Shown here piece after piece: positions 18,886 to 29,779 of a stretch of DNA of 64,000 bases. The notes beneath the pieces are model-generated. The model saw only the letters and a program-made list of their open reading frames with translations, searched no databases and was not told where the DNA came from. Source of the DNA: CAIWHR01 sp963786625. GTDB lineage: Bacteria; Pseudomonadota; Gammaproteobacteria; Burkholderiales; Casimicrobiaceae. Where the stretch lies: the NCBI GenBank assembly GCA_963786625.1, contig CAWAZS010000014.1, forward strand, positions 868,001 through 932,000. The letters are read 5' to 3'. The position numbers and the translations under genes were made by a program. Each line of letters begins with the position of its first letter. Positions within the stretch are counted from its first letter, which is position 1.

Positions 18886-19884
18886 TCAATCGACCTTCGC
18901 CCCCGATGCCTTCACGATGCGCGCGTACTTCGGGATCTCGCTCTGGATGAATGCCGCGAACTGCTCCGGCGTCGTCGGAGCCGGCTCCGCGCCTTGCGCA
19001 GCGAGCCGCTCGCGCATCTCGGGCGAACTGAGGATCTTGGTGACTTCGGCGTTCCACTTGGCGATCACGTCCTTCGGCGTGCCCGCGGGCGCGAGCAGGC
19101 CGAACCACGTCGATATGTCGAAACCGGTCAGCCCCGCCTCCGCCATCGTCGGCAGGTCGGGCGCGAGCTTCGAGCGCTGCGCGGTCGTGACGGCGAGCGC
19201 CTTCAGCTTGCCGGCCTTGATCTGCGGCGTCGCGTTGGCCAGGTTGTCGAACATGAACTGCGTGTCGCCCGCGAGCAGTGCTTGCGTCGCCGGCGCGCCG
19301 CCCTTGTACGGAACGTGGATGAGGTCGGTCGCCGTCTCGACCTTGAACAACTCGCCCGCAAGGTGTCCGGCGCTGCCGTTGCTGCCCGAGCCGAACGCGA
19401 GCTTGCCGGAGTTCGCCTTGGCGTAGGCGACGAATTCCCGGGCGGAGTTGACCGGCAGCGACGCGTTGACGACCAGCACGTTGGGCGTGACGGCGACCAG
19501 CGTGATCGGTGCGAAGTCCTTCACCGCGTCGTAGGGCATCTTCGCGTAGAGGCTGGGGTTGACCGCGTGGGTCGACAGCGCGCCCATCAGGATCGTGTAG
19601 CCGTCGGGCGCGGACTTCGCGACGACGTCGGCGCCGATGTTGCCGCCCGCGCCGGGGCGGTTGTCCACCACGACGCTCTGGCCCCAGGCGTCGGTGAGCT
19701 TCTGCGCGATCGACCGGCCGACGAGGTCGAGCGGTCCGCCGGGAGGGAAGGGGACGACGAGCTTGCACGGGACGCGCCGGATAGGTCTGCGCGGCGGCAT
19801 CCGCCGCTGCAATGAGCGATGACGCCGGTCGGCAGCGCGAAGCCCGATCGTCAACAGGGTCAAACGGCGGGTACGGAACTTCAC
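18886..19884 (-). CDS. Bug/TctC-type tripartite tricarboxylate transporter substrate-binding protein (frameshifted signal region)
   Basis: Periplasmic binding protein of the Bug (Bordetella uptake gene) family. The mature part is intact: KLVVPFPPGGPLDLVGRSIA, NRPGAGGNIGADVVAKS, DGYTILMG, VPYKGGAPATQALLAGDTQF, and STWFGLLAPAGTPKDVI. Three extra bases, near 19845, 19815 and 19765, split the signal peptide. With these removed the N-terminus reads as a signal ending near AAADAAAQTYPARPVKL, and the total is 331 residues, normal for the family. No TctA/TctB membrane genes are present, as is usual for orphan Bug proteins. Confidence 0.86.
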   Translation of the reverse strand: MKFRTRRLTLLTIGLRAADRRHRSLQRRMPPRRPIRRVPCKLVVPFPPGGPLDLVGRSIAQKLTDAWGQSVVVDNRPGAGGNIGADVVAKSAPDGYTILMGALSTHAVNPSLYAKMPYDAVKDFAPITLVAVTPNVLVVNASLPVNSAREFVAYAKANSGKLAFGSGSNGSAGHLAGELFKVETATDLIHVPYKGGAPATQALLAGDTQFMFDNLANATPQIKAGKLKALAVTTAQRSKLAPDLPTMAEAGLTGFDISTWFGLLAPAGTPKDVIAKWNAEVTKILSSPEMRERLAAQGAEPAPTTPEQFAAFIQSEIPKYARIVKASGAKVD

Positions 19885-20185
19885 GCGTCGGAAAACGTTC
19901 GGATTCAGGCAGTGGGTGTGGTCGCGGCGTACCGGTGGCGGCCGGAGCCGCATTCTAGCAGCGCAGAGGGGGATCGCGCGACGTTCGGGCGGCAGTCCGA
20001 CGTCGTTCTCCGGCGTACGCCACCCGTCGGCTGCGTACGTTTGCCGAGGGTCGTCGGCGCAGCGCATAATTGCCCGCCATCCGGCAGCGAGCGCACGGTC
20101 GCCGGTTCGGTCACGTCCTTTCCGTGAGGCGCGACTGCGCGTCGGTCCGACCCGCAACGCGAAATCCACAGTCCAGCAGACACCG
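19885..20185. other. Intergenic region between divergent Bug and RND genes
   Basis: A 301-base divergent region with no gene. A possible promoter for the efflux operon is TTGCCG at 20041-20046, 18 bases, then CATAAT at 20065-20070, about 115 bases before the adaptor ATG. I see no clear operator palindrome for a TetR-type repressor. Confidence 0.35.
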
Positions 20186-21389
20186 ATGAAGAAGAGCACC
20201 GTCGCCGTCCTTGCCGTCCTCGGACTCGTCGTGCCGCGGGCGGCGGTTACTGGTTCGGCCAGCAGCGCACCGGTGCGCCGGCGACCGCCTGACACGACGC
20301 GCGCAGGCGGGGGCACGGGCGGCAAGGGCGCCGCCGCGCCCGGCGGCCAGCCGCGCCGGCGTCACCGTGGAAGCGATCACGGCCGCGTTCGCACCGATGC
20401 CGCAAGACGATCACGGCGGTCGGGAGCCTGCGCTCCGACGAGTCGGTGACGCTGCGTCCCGAAGTGGCCGGGCGTGATCATCGTCATCGCGTTTCCAGGA
20501 GGGCCAGCGCGTCGCGAAGGGCGCGTCCTCGTGCGGCTGGACGCGGCGGTTCCGGACGCCGAGGTGGCGCAGGCGCGGGCCAATCTGACGCTCGCCAAGT
20601 CGAAGTACGACCGCGCGGTCGACCTCGCCGCAGCGCAACTTCATATCCGGCCAGGCGAAGGACGAGGCGGAGAACAATCTGAAGGTTGCCGACGCGGCGC
20701 TGGCAGGTAGCGGAGGCGAAGCTCGCGAAGACGGAAATCCGCGCGCCGTTCACCGGCATGATCGGATTGCGCGGGGTGTCGTCGGCGACTACGTCAAGGA
20801 AGGCGCGGACCTCGTCAACCTCGAATCGATCGACCCGCTCAAGGTCGACTTCCGCGTGCCGGAGACCTACCTGAAGCAGGTGCAGGTCGGCCAGTCGCTT
20901 GCCGTGAGCCTCGACGCGATTCCCGGGCAAGACCTTCGATGGCAAGGTCTTCGCGGTGAATCCGCTGTTCGACGCGGCCGGTCGCTCGATCGTGATCCGC
21001 GCGAGTCGTGCGCAACACCGACACGGCGCTGCGCCCGGGGATGTTCGCGCGCGTGCGCCTGTTCACGCGGGAGGCGAAGGACGCGCTGGTGCGTGCCCGG
21101 AGACCGCGCTGGTCCCGGCGGGCGACGAGCAGTACGTCTTCGCGTCGTGGACGGCAAGGCGCTGCGCACGAAGGTCGACATCGGGCAGCGCCGCGACGGC
21201 GTCGTCGAGATCCTGCAGGGCTGGATCCGACCGCAACGATCGTTACGTCGGGGCACCTCAAGATCCGTGATGGCAGCGTCGTGACGGTGGCCGGCGCGGC
21301 GCGCGGCAATGGAGTCGCCACGGGCGCTGCCGCGAAAGGCGAGCCGGCGCCGGCGAAGCCGGCGCACCGCGACCCGCTCGAAGTCCTGA
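20186..21389 (+). CDS. RND efflux periplasmic adaptor (HlyD/AcrA type), heavily frameshifted
   Basis: Membrane-fusion protein expected to link the following RND pump to an outer-membrane channel. It starts MKKSTVAVLAVLGLVV, a membrane anchor. Further fragments are spread over all three frames: PDAEVAQARANLTLAKSKYD (alpha-hairpin), EIRAPFTGMIGLRGV and DPLKVDFRVPETYLKQVQVG (lipoyl/barrel region), and a C-terminal domain with ALRPGMFARVRLF. Many single-base indels prevent a single reading frame. The stop at 21387-21389 lies 15 bases before the pump ATG, with GGGGAG between. The product identity is secure; its exact sequence is not. Confidence 0.75.
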
Positions 21390-21404
21390 CCCGGGGAGCC
21401 GACC

Positions 21405-24400
21405 ATGACGCTGCCCGAGATCTGCATCAAGCGTCCGGTCTTCGCGACGGTGCTGTCGCTGATCGTGCTGCTGGTCGGCGCGATTTCCTACACGCGGCTG
21501 CCCGGTGCGCGAGTATCCGAAGATCGACGAGCCGGTGGTCAGCGTGCAGACGATCTACCGCGGCGCCTCGGCCGAGGTCGTCGAGTCGCAGATCACGAAG
21601 CCGCTCGAGGATTCGCTGTCCGGCATCGAGGGCGTCGAGCTCATGACCTCGCAGAGCCGCTCGGAGCGCAGCCAGATCAACGTCCGGTTCCGCCTGACGC
21701 GCGACGCGGACGCCGCCGCCGCCGACGTCCGCGACAAGGTGGCGCGCGTGCGCAACCGGATGCCGGACGTCGGTCGACGAGTCGGTGATCGCCAAGGTCG
21801 AGGCGGACTCGTTCCCGATCATCTACATCGCCGTGGAGTCCGGGCGCCTGTCGCCGCTCGACGCGACCGATTACATCAACCGCTACATCAAGCCGCGGCT
21901 CTCGGTGCTGCCGGGCGCCGCCGACGTGCGCATCTTCGGCGAGCGGCAGGTCACGATGCGCATCGAGATCGACCGCGACGCGGCTCGCCGGCTACCGGCT
22001 GACCGTCCAGGATGTCGAGGACGCGCATCCGTCGCCAGAACGCCGAGATTCCCGCCGGGCGCATCGAGTCCGCAGTCGCGCGAGTTCACGGTCGTCGCCG
22101 AAACCGATCTGCGCTCGACCGAGCAGTTCGCGAACGCGATCATCGCCAACGTCGGCGGCTATCCGGTCCGCGATCCGCGACGTCGGCGCAGCGTCGAGAT
22201 CGGCGCCGGCGGACGAGCGCGTCGATTTCGCGGTTCAACGGCAAGCCGTCGATCAACATCGGCGTCGATCAAGCAGTCGACGGCCAATCCGCTCGAGCTG
22301 TCGAAGGCCGTGCGGGCCGAGGTCAATCGGATCAACCAGGACCTGCCGCGCGGACATGAAGCTCATCGGTCGCCTACGACACGTCGGTCTTCATCGACCG
22401 CTCGATCACGTCGGTGTTCAGACGATCGGCGAGGCGATCCTGCTGGTCGTGCTGGTCATCTTCTTCTTCCTGCGCAGCGTCCGCGCGACGCTGATCCCGA
22501 TCGTCACGATCCCGGTCGCGCTGATCGGCGCGTTCGCGCTGATGTACGCTGTTCGGCTTCACGATCAACACGCTGACGCTGCTCGCCATGGTGCTCGCGA
22601 TCGGTCTGGTCGTCGACGACGCGATCGTCGTGCTGGAGAACATCTACCGCCACATCGAGGAGGGCATACCGCGACGGCAGGCGGCGCATCCAGGGCGCGC
22701 GCGAGATCGGCTTCGCGGTCGATCGCGATGACGCTGACGCTGACGGCGGTGTTCGCGCCGCTGGCCTTCGCGACCGGCCGCACCGGGCGGCTGTTCATCG
22801 AGTTCGCGCTGACGCTGGCCGGCGCGGTGCTGGTCTCGGGCTTCGTCGCGCTGACGCTGTCGCCGATGATGTGCTCGCTGCTGCTCCGGCACGAGAAGAG
22901 CCACTCGTGGCTCTACAACGTATCGAGGGTCTGGATGGGGCTCTCACCGCGGCTATCGGCGGCTGCTGGCGGCCGCGCTGCGCCGTGCGCTGCGGTCGTC
23001 GTGATGACATGGTTCGTCGTCGCCGGCCTCGGCGCGCTGCTTCTTCACGCATGCTCAAGGGCGAGCTCGCGCCCACGGAGGACCGCGGCGTGTCTTCGGG
23101 ATCGTCTCGTCGCCGCAGGGCTCGACACTGCGCTACACCTCCGACCAACACGCGGCCGATCGAGCAGTTCTATACGCAGATACCCGAAGCGGCGCGCCTG
23201 CACCACGATCTCGGGCTTCCCGACGGTCGTCGACGGCAATGCGATGCTGCGACTCAAGCCCTGGGAGGAGCGCACGAAGACGCAGCAGCAGATCGCCGAC
23301 GAGCTGCGGCCGAAGTTTGCGTCGATCCCCGGCGCGATCGCGTTCCCGATCAACCCGCCGTCGCTCGGCCAGTCGTCCGCGGTCGACGCCGGTCGAGTAC
23401 GTGATCATGTCGCAGGTGCCGTATGCCGGAGCTGCAGCGCATCGTCGACCGCTTCCTCGAGGAGACGCGCAAGTACCCGGGGGTGCAGAACCTCCAGACC
23501 GACCTGCGGCTCAACACGCCCGAGGTGCGGGTCACGATCAACCGCGACAAGCTTTCGGACGTCGGCGTCGCGGTGGACACGGTAGGCCGCACGCTGGAGA
23601 CGCTGCTGGGCGGCCGGCAGGTCACGCGCTTCAAGAAGGACGGCGAGCAGTACGACGTGATCGTCCAGGTGGCGACCGATCGACCGCTCCACGCCGGCCG
23701 ACATACGCGACATCCTACGTGCGCGGCCGCGACGGCGGGATGGTGCAGCTGTCCAACCTCGTCGAGGTGCGCGAAGGCGTCGCGCCGCAATCGCTCAACC
23801 ACTTCAACCGCCTGCGATCGGTTAAGGTCACGGGTACCCTCGCGCCCGGGCTACGCGATCGGCGAGGCGCTGACGGCGATGGACGCGGCCGCCAAGCGCG
23901 CGCTGCCGCCGACGGCGCAGACCGATCTCGACGGGCAGTCGCGCGAATTCCGCTCGTCGGGCGGCGAGATCTACTTCACGTTCGTGCTGGCGCTGATGTT
24001 CATCTATCTCGTGCTGTCGGCGCAGTTCGAGAGCTTCGTCCATCCGTTCGTGATCATGCTGTCGGTGCCGCTGTCGATGACCGGTGCGCTGTTCACGCTG
24101 TGGCTCACCGGCGGCACGCTCAACATCTACAGCCAGGTCGGGCTCGTGACTCTGGTCGGCCTCATCACCAAGCACGGGATCCTGATCGTCGAGTTCTCCA
24201 ACCAGCTCCGCGCGAAGGGCGAGGACATGATGCATGGCGGTCATCGACTCCGCGACGCTGCGTCTGCGACCGATCCTGATGACGACGGGCGCGATGGTGC
24301 TGGGCGCGCTCCCGCTGGCCTGTCGACGGGCGCCGGCGCGGAATCGCGGATCCAGATCGGCTGGGTGATCGTCGGCGGCATGGCGATTGGCACCCTGCTC

Positions 24401-24511
24401 ACGCTGTTCGTCGTGCCGACCGCCTACACGTTGCTTGCCGGCCGGCGCGTCCAGCTACCGCGTGGCGAGGTGCCGCTGAAGTCGCTTCCGCAAACCGGCG
24501 CAGCCGATTGA
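21405..24511 (+). CDS. RND efflux transporter permease, HAE1/AcrB type, heavily frameshifted
   Basis: Proton-driven inner-membrane drug/solute exporter of about 1,030 residues. In order I can read MTLPEICIKRPVFATVLSLI (TM1), YPKIDEPVVSVQTIYRGASA, LPGAADVRIFGERQVTMRIE, TM4 with VVDDAIVVLENIYRHIE (the paired Asp of the proton relay), LTLTAVFAPLAFATGRTGRL, NPPSLGQSS, and TM10 with LITKHGILIVEFSNQ (the relay Lys). The end is VVPTAYTLLAGRR plus a short tail. At least 20 single-base indels, mostly insertions, break the frame, yet each fragment is well conserved. No TolC-type gene follows; a hairpin terminator lies just after the stop. Confidence 0.82.
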
Positions 24512-24521
24512 GAACAAGTAT

Positions 24522-24560
24522 CGGGGACGGACCACGCCTCGAGAACGTGGTGCGTCCCCG
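24522..24560. terminator. Hairpin between convergent RND and ugpC genes
   Basis: Inverted repeat of about 14 base pairs with one mismatch (GGGGACGGACCACG pairing with CGTGGTGCGTCCCC) and a short AT-containing loop. It lies in the 53-base space between the convergent stops of the RND pump and ugpC, so it probably terminates from either side. Confidence 0.6.
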
Positions 24561-24564
24561 GGTT

Positions 24565-25563
<999 letters not shown>

Positions 25564-25566
25564 TCT

Positions 25567-26415
25567 TCATTTCTCCGTTTCGACGAGGCCCTTGACGAAC
25601 CACTTCTGCATCAGGAGCACCACCAGCGCCGGGGGCAGCATCGCCAGGATTGCGGTTGCCATGATCAGATTCCATTCGTTGGCCGCGTCGCTGCCGACGA
25701 TCATGCGCTTGATGCCGATCACCGCGGTGTACATCGATTCGTTGCCGGTGATGAGCAATGGCCACAGGTACTGATTCCAGCCGTAGATGAACTGGATCAC
25801 GAACAGAGCCGCGATGCTTGTCTTCGACAGCGGCAGCACCACGTCCCAGAAGAAACGCATCGGACCGGCCCCGTCGACGCGCGCCGCTTCGGCCAGTTCG
25901 TCCGGAATCGTCATGAAGAACTGCCGGAAAAGGAACGTGGCGGTGGCCGAGGCGATCAGCGGCAGGATCAGGCCCAAGTGGGTATTGAGCAGGCCGAGAT
26001 CGGAGGCTACCTTGAAGGTCGGGATGATGCGCACCTCCACCGGGAGCATCAGGGTGATGAAAATCATCCAGAAGAAGAACATGCGCAGCGGAAAGCGGAA
26101 ATAGACGATCGCGAAGGAGGCGATGATCGAGATGGCGATCTTGCCGATCGCGATCCCCAGCGCCATGACGGTGCTGTTGAACAGCATCCTGGACACCGGG
26201 GCCTTGGAGCCCACGGTCGAGCCGGCGGTCAGCACCTGCGAATAGTTCGCCAGGAACTGGTCGCCCGGCAGCAGCGGCATCGGCACCGACATGATTTCCT
26301 GCAGCGTCAGCGTGGAGGCGACGAAAGTGACGTAGACCGGAAAGGCAATCGCCAGAACGCCCAGGATCAGCACGGCGTGCGAGACGAAGGTCAGCAGGGG
26401 TCTGTTCTCTACCAT
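25567..26415 (-). CDS. ugpE: sn-glycerol-3-phosphate ABC transporter permease UgpE
   Basis: Second membrane subunit of the importer, 282 residues with six hydrophobic segments. The EAA loop that contacts the ATPase reads LAEAARVDGAGPMRFFWDVV, followed by LPLSKTSIAALFVIQFIYGW. The N-terminal region opens with TFVSHAVLILGVLAIAFPVY. It lies 10 bases downstream of ugpA and just upstream of ugpC. The frame is intact. Confidence 0.93.
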   Translation of the reverse strand: MVENRPLLTFVSHAVLILGVLAIAFPVYVTFVASTLTLQEIMSVPMPLLPGDQFLANYSQVLTAGSTVGSKAPVSRMLFNSTVMALGIAIGKIAISIIASFAIVYFRFPLRMFFFWMIFITLMLPVEVRIIPTFKVASDLGLLNTHLGLILPLIASATATFLFRQFFMTIPDELAEAARVDGAGPMRFFWDVVLPLSKTSIAALFVIQFIYGWNQYLWPLLITGNESMYTAVIGIKRMIVGSDAANEWNLIMATAILAMLPPALVVLLMQKWFVKGLVETEK

Positions 26416-26425
26416 CGTGCGACCA

Positions 26426-27307
26426 TCAGTAGTTCACCTTCTTCTCGACGAAGCGGAATTGCACCACCGTGAGCACGATGACGATGAACATCAGGATCAC
26501 CGATTGCGCCGACGAGCCGCCGAGGTCGGACGCCTTGACGCCGTCGTGGTACACCTTGTAGACGAGGATCTGCGTGGACGTGCCCGGCCCGCCCTGCGTG
26601 GTCGCGTCGATGATGCCGAAAGTGCCGAAGAACGCGTACACCACGTTCACCACCAGCAGGAAGAACGCCGTCGGCGAAAGGAGCGGGAAGACGATGGTCC
26701 AGAAGCGGCGCGCCGGCCCCGCGCCGTCGATCGCCGCGGCCTCGAGCAGCGACTTCGGGATCGACTGCAGGCCGGCAAGGAAGAACAGGAAGTTGTAGCT
26801 GATCTGGTTCCACACCGCCGCCATGACCACCAGCAGCATCGCCTGGTCGCCGTTGATGATCCAGTTCCAGTCGATCCCGAAGCGCTTCAGCACATAGGTC
26901 ACGATGCCGATCGAAGGCGCGAACAGGAATGCATACAGCACGCCCGCGACCGCGGGCGCCACCGCGTACGGCCAGATCAGGAGGGTCTTGTACGCCAGCG
27001 CACCGCGCAGCACGCGGTCCGCCATGGTCGCCAGCAGCAACGAGATCGCGATGCCGGAGAACGCGACCAGGACGCTGAACAGCGCCGTCACCTTGAACGA
27101 CGCGAGGTAGTTGCCGTCCTTGAACAGCGCAGCGAAGTTGTCGAGCCCGACGAACTGGGTCTTCAGGCCGAACGCGTCCTGCAGCTGGAACGAGTACCAG
27201 ACCGCCTGCGCCGCCGGCCAGAAGAAGAAGACGATCGTGATCGCGATCTGCGGGGCCAGCAGCGCATACGGCAGCCACGCGGACCGGAAGACGACGCGCT
27301 TTTCCAT
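26426..27307 (-). CDS. ugpA: sn-glycerol-3-phosphate ABC transporter permease UgpA
   Basis: First membrane subunit of the importer, 293 residues and intact, with six hydrophobic segments. The opening RSAWLPYALLAPQIAITIVF and the EAA loop KSLLEAAAIDGAGPARRFWT are typical of UgpA/MalF-type permeases. It is preceded by a 159-base gap after ugpB, which holds a copy of the family 1 palindrome, so the hairpin may tune expression of the permeases relative to the binding protein. Confidence 0.93.
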   Translation of the reverse strand: MEKRVVFRSAWLPYALLAPQIAITIVFFFWPAAQAVWYSFQLQDAFGLKTQFVGLDNFAALFKDGNYLASFKVTALFSVLVAFSGIAISLLLATMADRVLRGALAYKTLLIWPYAVAPAVAGVLYAFLFAPSIGIVTYVLKRFGIDWNWIINGDQAMLLVVMAAVWNQISYNFLFFLAGLQSIPKSLLEAAAIDGAGPARRFWTIVFPLLSPTAFFLLVVNVVYAFFGTFGIIDATTQGGPGTSTQILVYKVYHDGVKASDLGGSSAQSVILMFIVIVLTVVQFRFVEKKVNY

Positions 27308-27345
27308 GAACGAGTGGGTGGCCGGCGGCGGCTCTCAACGGGGCG

Positions 27346-27419
27346 CGAGCGGAGCGGGCGGGCTCGCGGCGGGCTTAGGGTACGGCATGCGCCCGCCGCG
27401 AGCCCGCCCGCTCCGCTCG
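27346..27419. repeat. Extragenic palindrome, family 1, copy 2 (29-bp perfect arms) between ugpB and ugpA
   Basis: Perfect 29-base inverted repeat: left arm 27346-27374, right arm 27391-27419, 16-base loop 27375-27390. The core stem and loop ends match the copy at 8112-8187, while the outer stem is a different sequence that is again fully paired. It lies inside the ugp operon, where a stable 3' hairpin could protect the binding-protein mRNA and reduce read-through into the permease genes. That role is inference. Confidence 0.85.
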
Positions 27420-27466
27420 TGGCGAACCCTACCGCTCCGCCTGCAATGCCTCGTCCGTCCGGGGCG

Positions 27467-28780
27467 CTACTTGTTGGCCGCCTCGAACTGCCGCAGGATC
27501 TCGTTGCCGCGCCTCACCGCGTCGTCGAGCGCGGTCTTCGCGTCCTTCGTGCCCGCGAACACGGTTTCCAGCTCCTCCTCGATCACCGTGCGTCCCTGCA
27601 CGAAGTTGCCGAAGCGCAGGCCCTTGGAGTTCTCCGTGGGCGCCTTGTTGGTGAGCTGCCTGACGGGCATGTCCGCGCCGGGATTCTTGTCGTAGAACCC
27701 GGACTTGCGCGTCAGCTCGTAGGACGCCTGCGTGATCGGCACGTAACCCGTGCTGGTATGCCATTCCATCTGGATCTCGGGCTGCGACAGGAACGCCATG
27801 AACTTCGCCACGCCCTTGTACTCGTCGGGCTTCTTGCCGCCCATGATCCAGACGGAAGCGCCGCCGATGATCGAATTCTGCGGCGCGCCCGGCACGTCGT
27901 CGTGATACGGAATGAAGTTGATCGACCAGTCGAACTTGGCCGCCTTCTTGATCCCGGCCTGCGCGCCGGCGCTGCCGCTGAACATCGCGCATTCGCCGCT
28001 GGAGAACTTGGCGTCGCCCTGGTTGGTGCGGCCCGCATAGGTGAAGAGGCCCTTCTTCGCCATGTCGCCGAGCATTCCGATGTGGCGCACGTGCAGCGGC
28101 GAGTTGATCGAGAACTGCGTGTCGAGGCCGCCCATGCCGTTCTGCTTGGTGCCGATCGGCACGTTGTGCCAGGCGCTGAAGTTCTCGATATGCATCCACG
28201 ACGGCCAGCTGGTGGTGTACACGCACTGCTGGCCGGAGGCCTTCAGCTTCTCTGCCGCGGCAAGGACCTCCTTCCAGGTCTTCGGCGCCTTGTTGGGATC
28301 CAGGCCGGCCTTCTTGAAGGCATCCTTGTTGATGTAGAACATCACGGTCGAGCTGTTGAAGGGGAACGACAGCATGTTGCCCTGCAGGTCGGTGTAGTAA
28401 CCGGTCACCGTGGGCAGGTAGGCCTTCGGCTCGAAGGGCTCCTTGGCGTTGGCCATCACCGTCGCCACCGGCACGATGGCGCCCTTGGCGGCCATCATGG
28501 TGGCCGTGCCGACCTCGAACACCTGCAGCAGGTGCGGCGCGTTGCCCGCGCGGAACGCCGCGATCGCGGCCGTCATGGACTCGGGGTAGGAACCCTTGTA
28601 GGTGGGGACGACCTTGTAGTCCTTCTGGCTGGCGTTGAACTTGTTGGCCAGCCCGTTGAGCGCCTCGCCCAACGCGCCCCCCATCGAATGCCACCACTGG
28701 ATTTCCGTCTGCGCCCAGGCAACGGGGGCGCCCAGGATGCCCGCCGCGAACAGCGTGGCAGCAAGTGCTTTGCGATGCAT
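27467..28780 (-). CDS. ugpB: sn-glycerol-3-phosphate-binding periplasmic protein UgpB
   Basis: Periplasmic binding protein of the importer, 437 residues with a signal peptide ending near GAPVAWAQ. Its mature start TEIQWWHSMGGALGEALNGL is the characteristic UgpB N-terminus, and the later blocks LQVFEVGTATMMAAKGAIVP and FPFNSSTVMFYINKDAFKKA are also UgpB-like. The ATG at 28780 is preceded by GGAGGACACG. It is first in the ugp operon and divergent from ugpQ, with about 120 bases between. The frame is intact. Confidence 0.95.
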   Translation of the reverse strand: MHRKALAATLFAAGILGAPVAWAQTEIQWWHSMGGALGEALNGLANKFNASQKDYKVVPTYKGSYPESMTAAIAAFRAGNAPHLLQVFEVGTATMMAAKGAIVPVATVMANAKEPFEPKAYLPTVTGYYTDLQGNMLSFPFNSSTVMFYINKDAFKKAGLDPNKAPKTWKEVLAAAEKLKASGQQCVYTTSWPSWMHIENFSAWHNVPIGTKQNGMGGLDTQFSINSPLHVRHIGMLGDMAKKGLFTYAGRTNQGDAKFSSGECAMFSGSAGAQAGIKKAAKFDWSINFIPYHDDVPGAPQNSIIGGASVWIMGGKKPDEYKGVAKFMAFLSQPEIQMEWHTSTGYVPITQASYELTRKSGFYDKNPGADMPVRQLTNKAPTENSKGLRFGNFVQGRTVIEEELETVFAGTKDAKTALDDAVRRGNEILRQFEAANK

Positions 28781-28901
28781 CGTGTCCTCCTTCGGGGGGT
28801 TCTCGGCCAACGACCCGGCGTTCGAGCGGCGCCAAGGTGCGTTTTTCAGTATAGCCCGAAACGCCGAGACAAGGGTCGTGGCCGCGGTTATCATGGCGGC
28901 C

Positions 28902-29684
28902 ATGACCATGGCTCGCGACCTCGCCCGTGAGTGGCCCTATCCCCGTCTCGTCGCCCACCGGGGCGCCGGCAAGCTCGCCCCGGAGAACACGCTGACCGCG
29001 ATGCGCGTCGGCCACGCGCACGGCTACCGGATGGTCGAGTTCGACGTGAAGCTCGCCGCCGACAACCTGTCGTTCCTGCTCCACGATGCGACGCTGGAGC
29101 GGACGACGAGCGGCCGCGGCCGCGCCGACGCGCTGCCGTGGCGCGAGCTGTCGCGGCTCGACGCGGGCGGCTGGCATTCGGCGAAGTATGCGGGCGAGCC
29201 GCTGCCCACGCTCGCGTCGATCGCCCGCTGGGCGCGCGCGCACGGGGTCGCCTGCAACATCGAGATCAAACCGACGCCGGGACGCGAGCGCGAGACGGGC
29301 GCGGCGGTTGCGCTCGACGCCGCGACGCTGTGGCGCGACGCGGAGGTGCCGCCGCTGCTCTCCTCGTTCTCGGAGACGGCGCTCGACGCCGCCCGGGCCG
29401 CGGCGCGGGAGCTGCCGCGCGCGCTGCTGATCGACGGTGCGCTGCCGTCGGACCTGAAGGATCGCCTCGCGCGGCTCGACTGCGTCGCAGTCGTCGCCGA
29501 CCACGCGTCGCTCGACGCGGATGTCGTCAGGCGGGTGCGCGCCGCGGGCTACCGTGCGCTCTGCTACACGCCGAACGACCCCGTGCGCATCGCCGAGCTT
29601 GCCGCATGGGGCGTCGACGGCATCGTCACCGATGCGGTCGACCACGTGCCGGCCGATTCGCTGCCGCCGCCGCCGCCGCTCTAG
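28902..29684 (+). CDS. ugpQ: Glycerophosphodiester phosphodiesterase
   Basis: Cytoplasmic phosphodiesterase that cuts glycerophosphodiesters to sn-glycerol-3-phosphate and an alcohol. The 260-residue protein has the catalytic His-Arg in LVAHRGAGKLAPENTLTA, the metal-binding MVEFDVKL and LHDATLERTTSGRG, and the late NIEIKPTP. The C-terminus has GVDGIVTDAVDHV as in the family. Possible ATG starts lie at 28893, 28902 and 28908. It is divergent from ugpB, so uptake and cleavage genes flank one control region. Confidence 0.93.
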   Translation: MTMARDLAREWPYPRLVAHRGAGKLAPENTLTAMRVGHAHGYRMVEFDVKLAADNLSFLLHDATLERTTSGRGRADALPWRELSRLDAGGWHSAKYAGEPLPTLASIARWARAHGVACNIEIKPTPGRERETGAAVALDAATLWRDAEVPPLLSSFSETALDAARAAARELPRALLIDGALPSDLKDRLARLDCVAVVADHASLDADVVRRVRAAGYRALCYTPNDPVRIAELAAWGVDGIVTDAVDHVPADSLPPPPPL

Positions 29685-29779
29685 CCGAGTCGGCGACGCT
29701 CCGCGCTTCGACGGGCCGCAACGCTGCGGCGGTCGCCGTCGAAGGCGGCTCCTGCTCCTGCATTCCCGAGTGGCCGGCA

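Noticed and set aside
20186..24511. Programmed frameshifting or a genuinely decayed pseudogene for the RND operon
   Set aside because: Too many breaks for programmed events and no slippery-site pattern; conserved residues throughout speak against long decay. Sequence error is the simpler reading.
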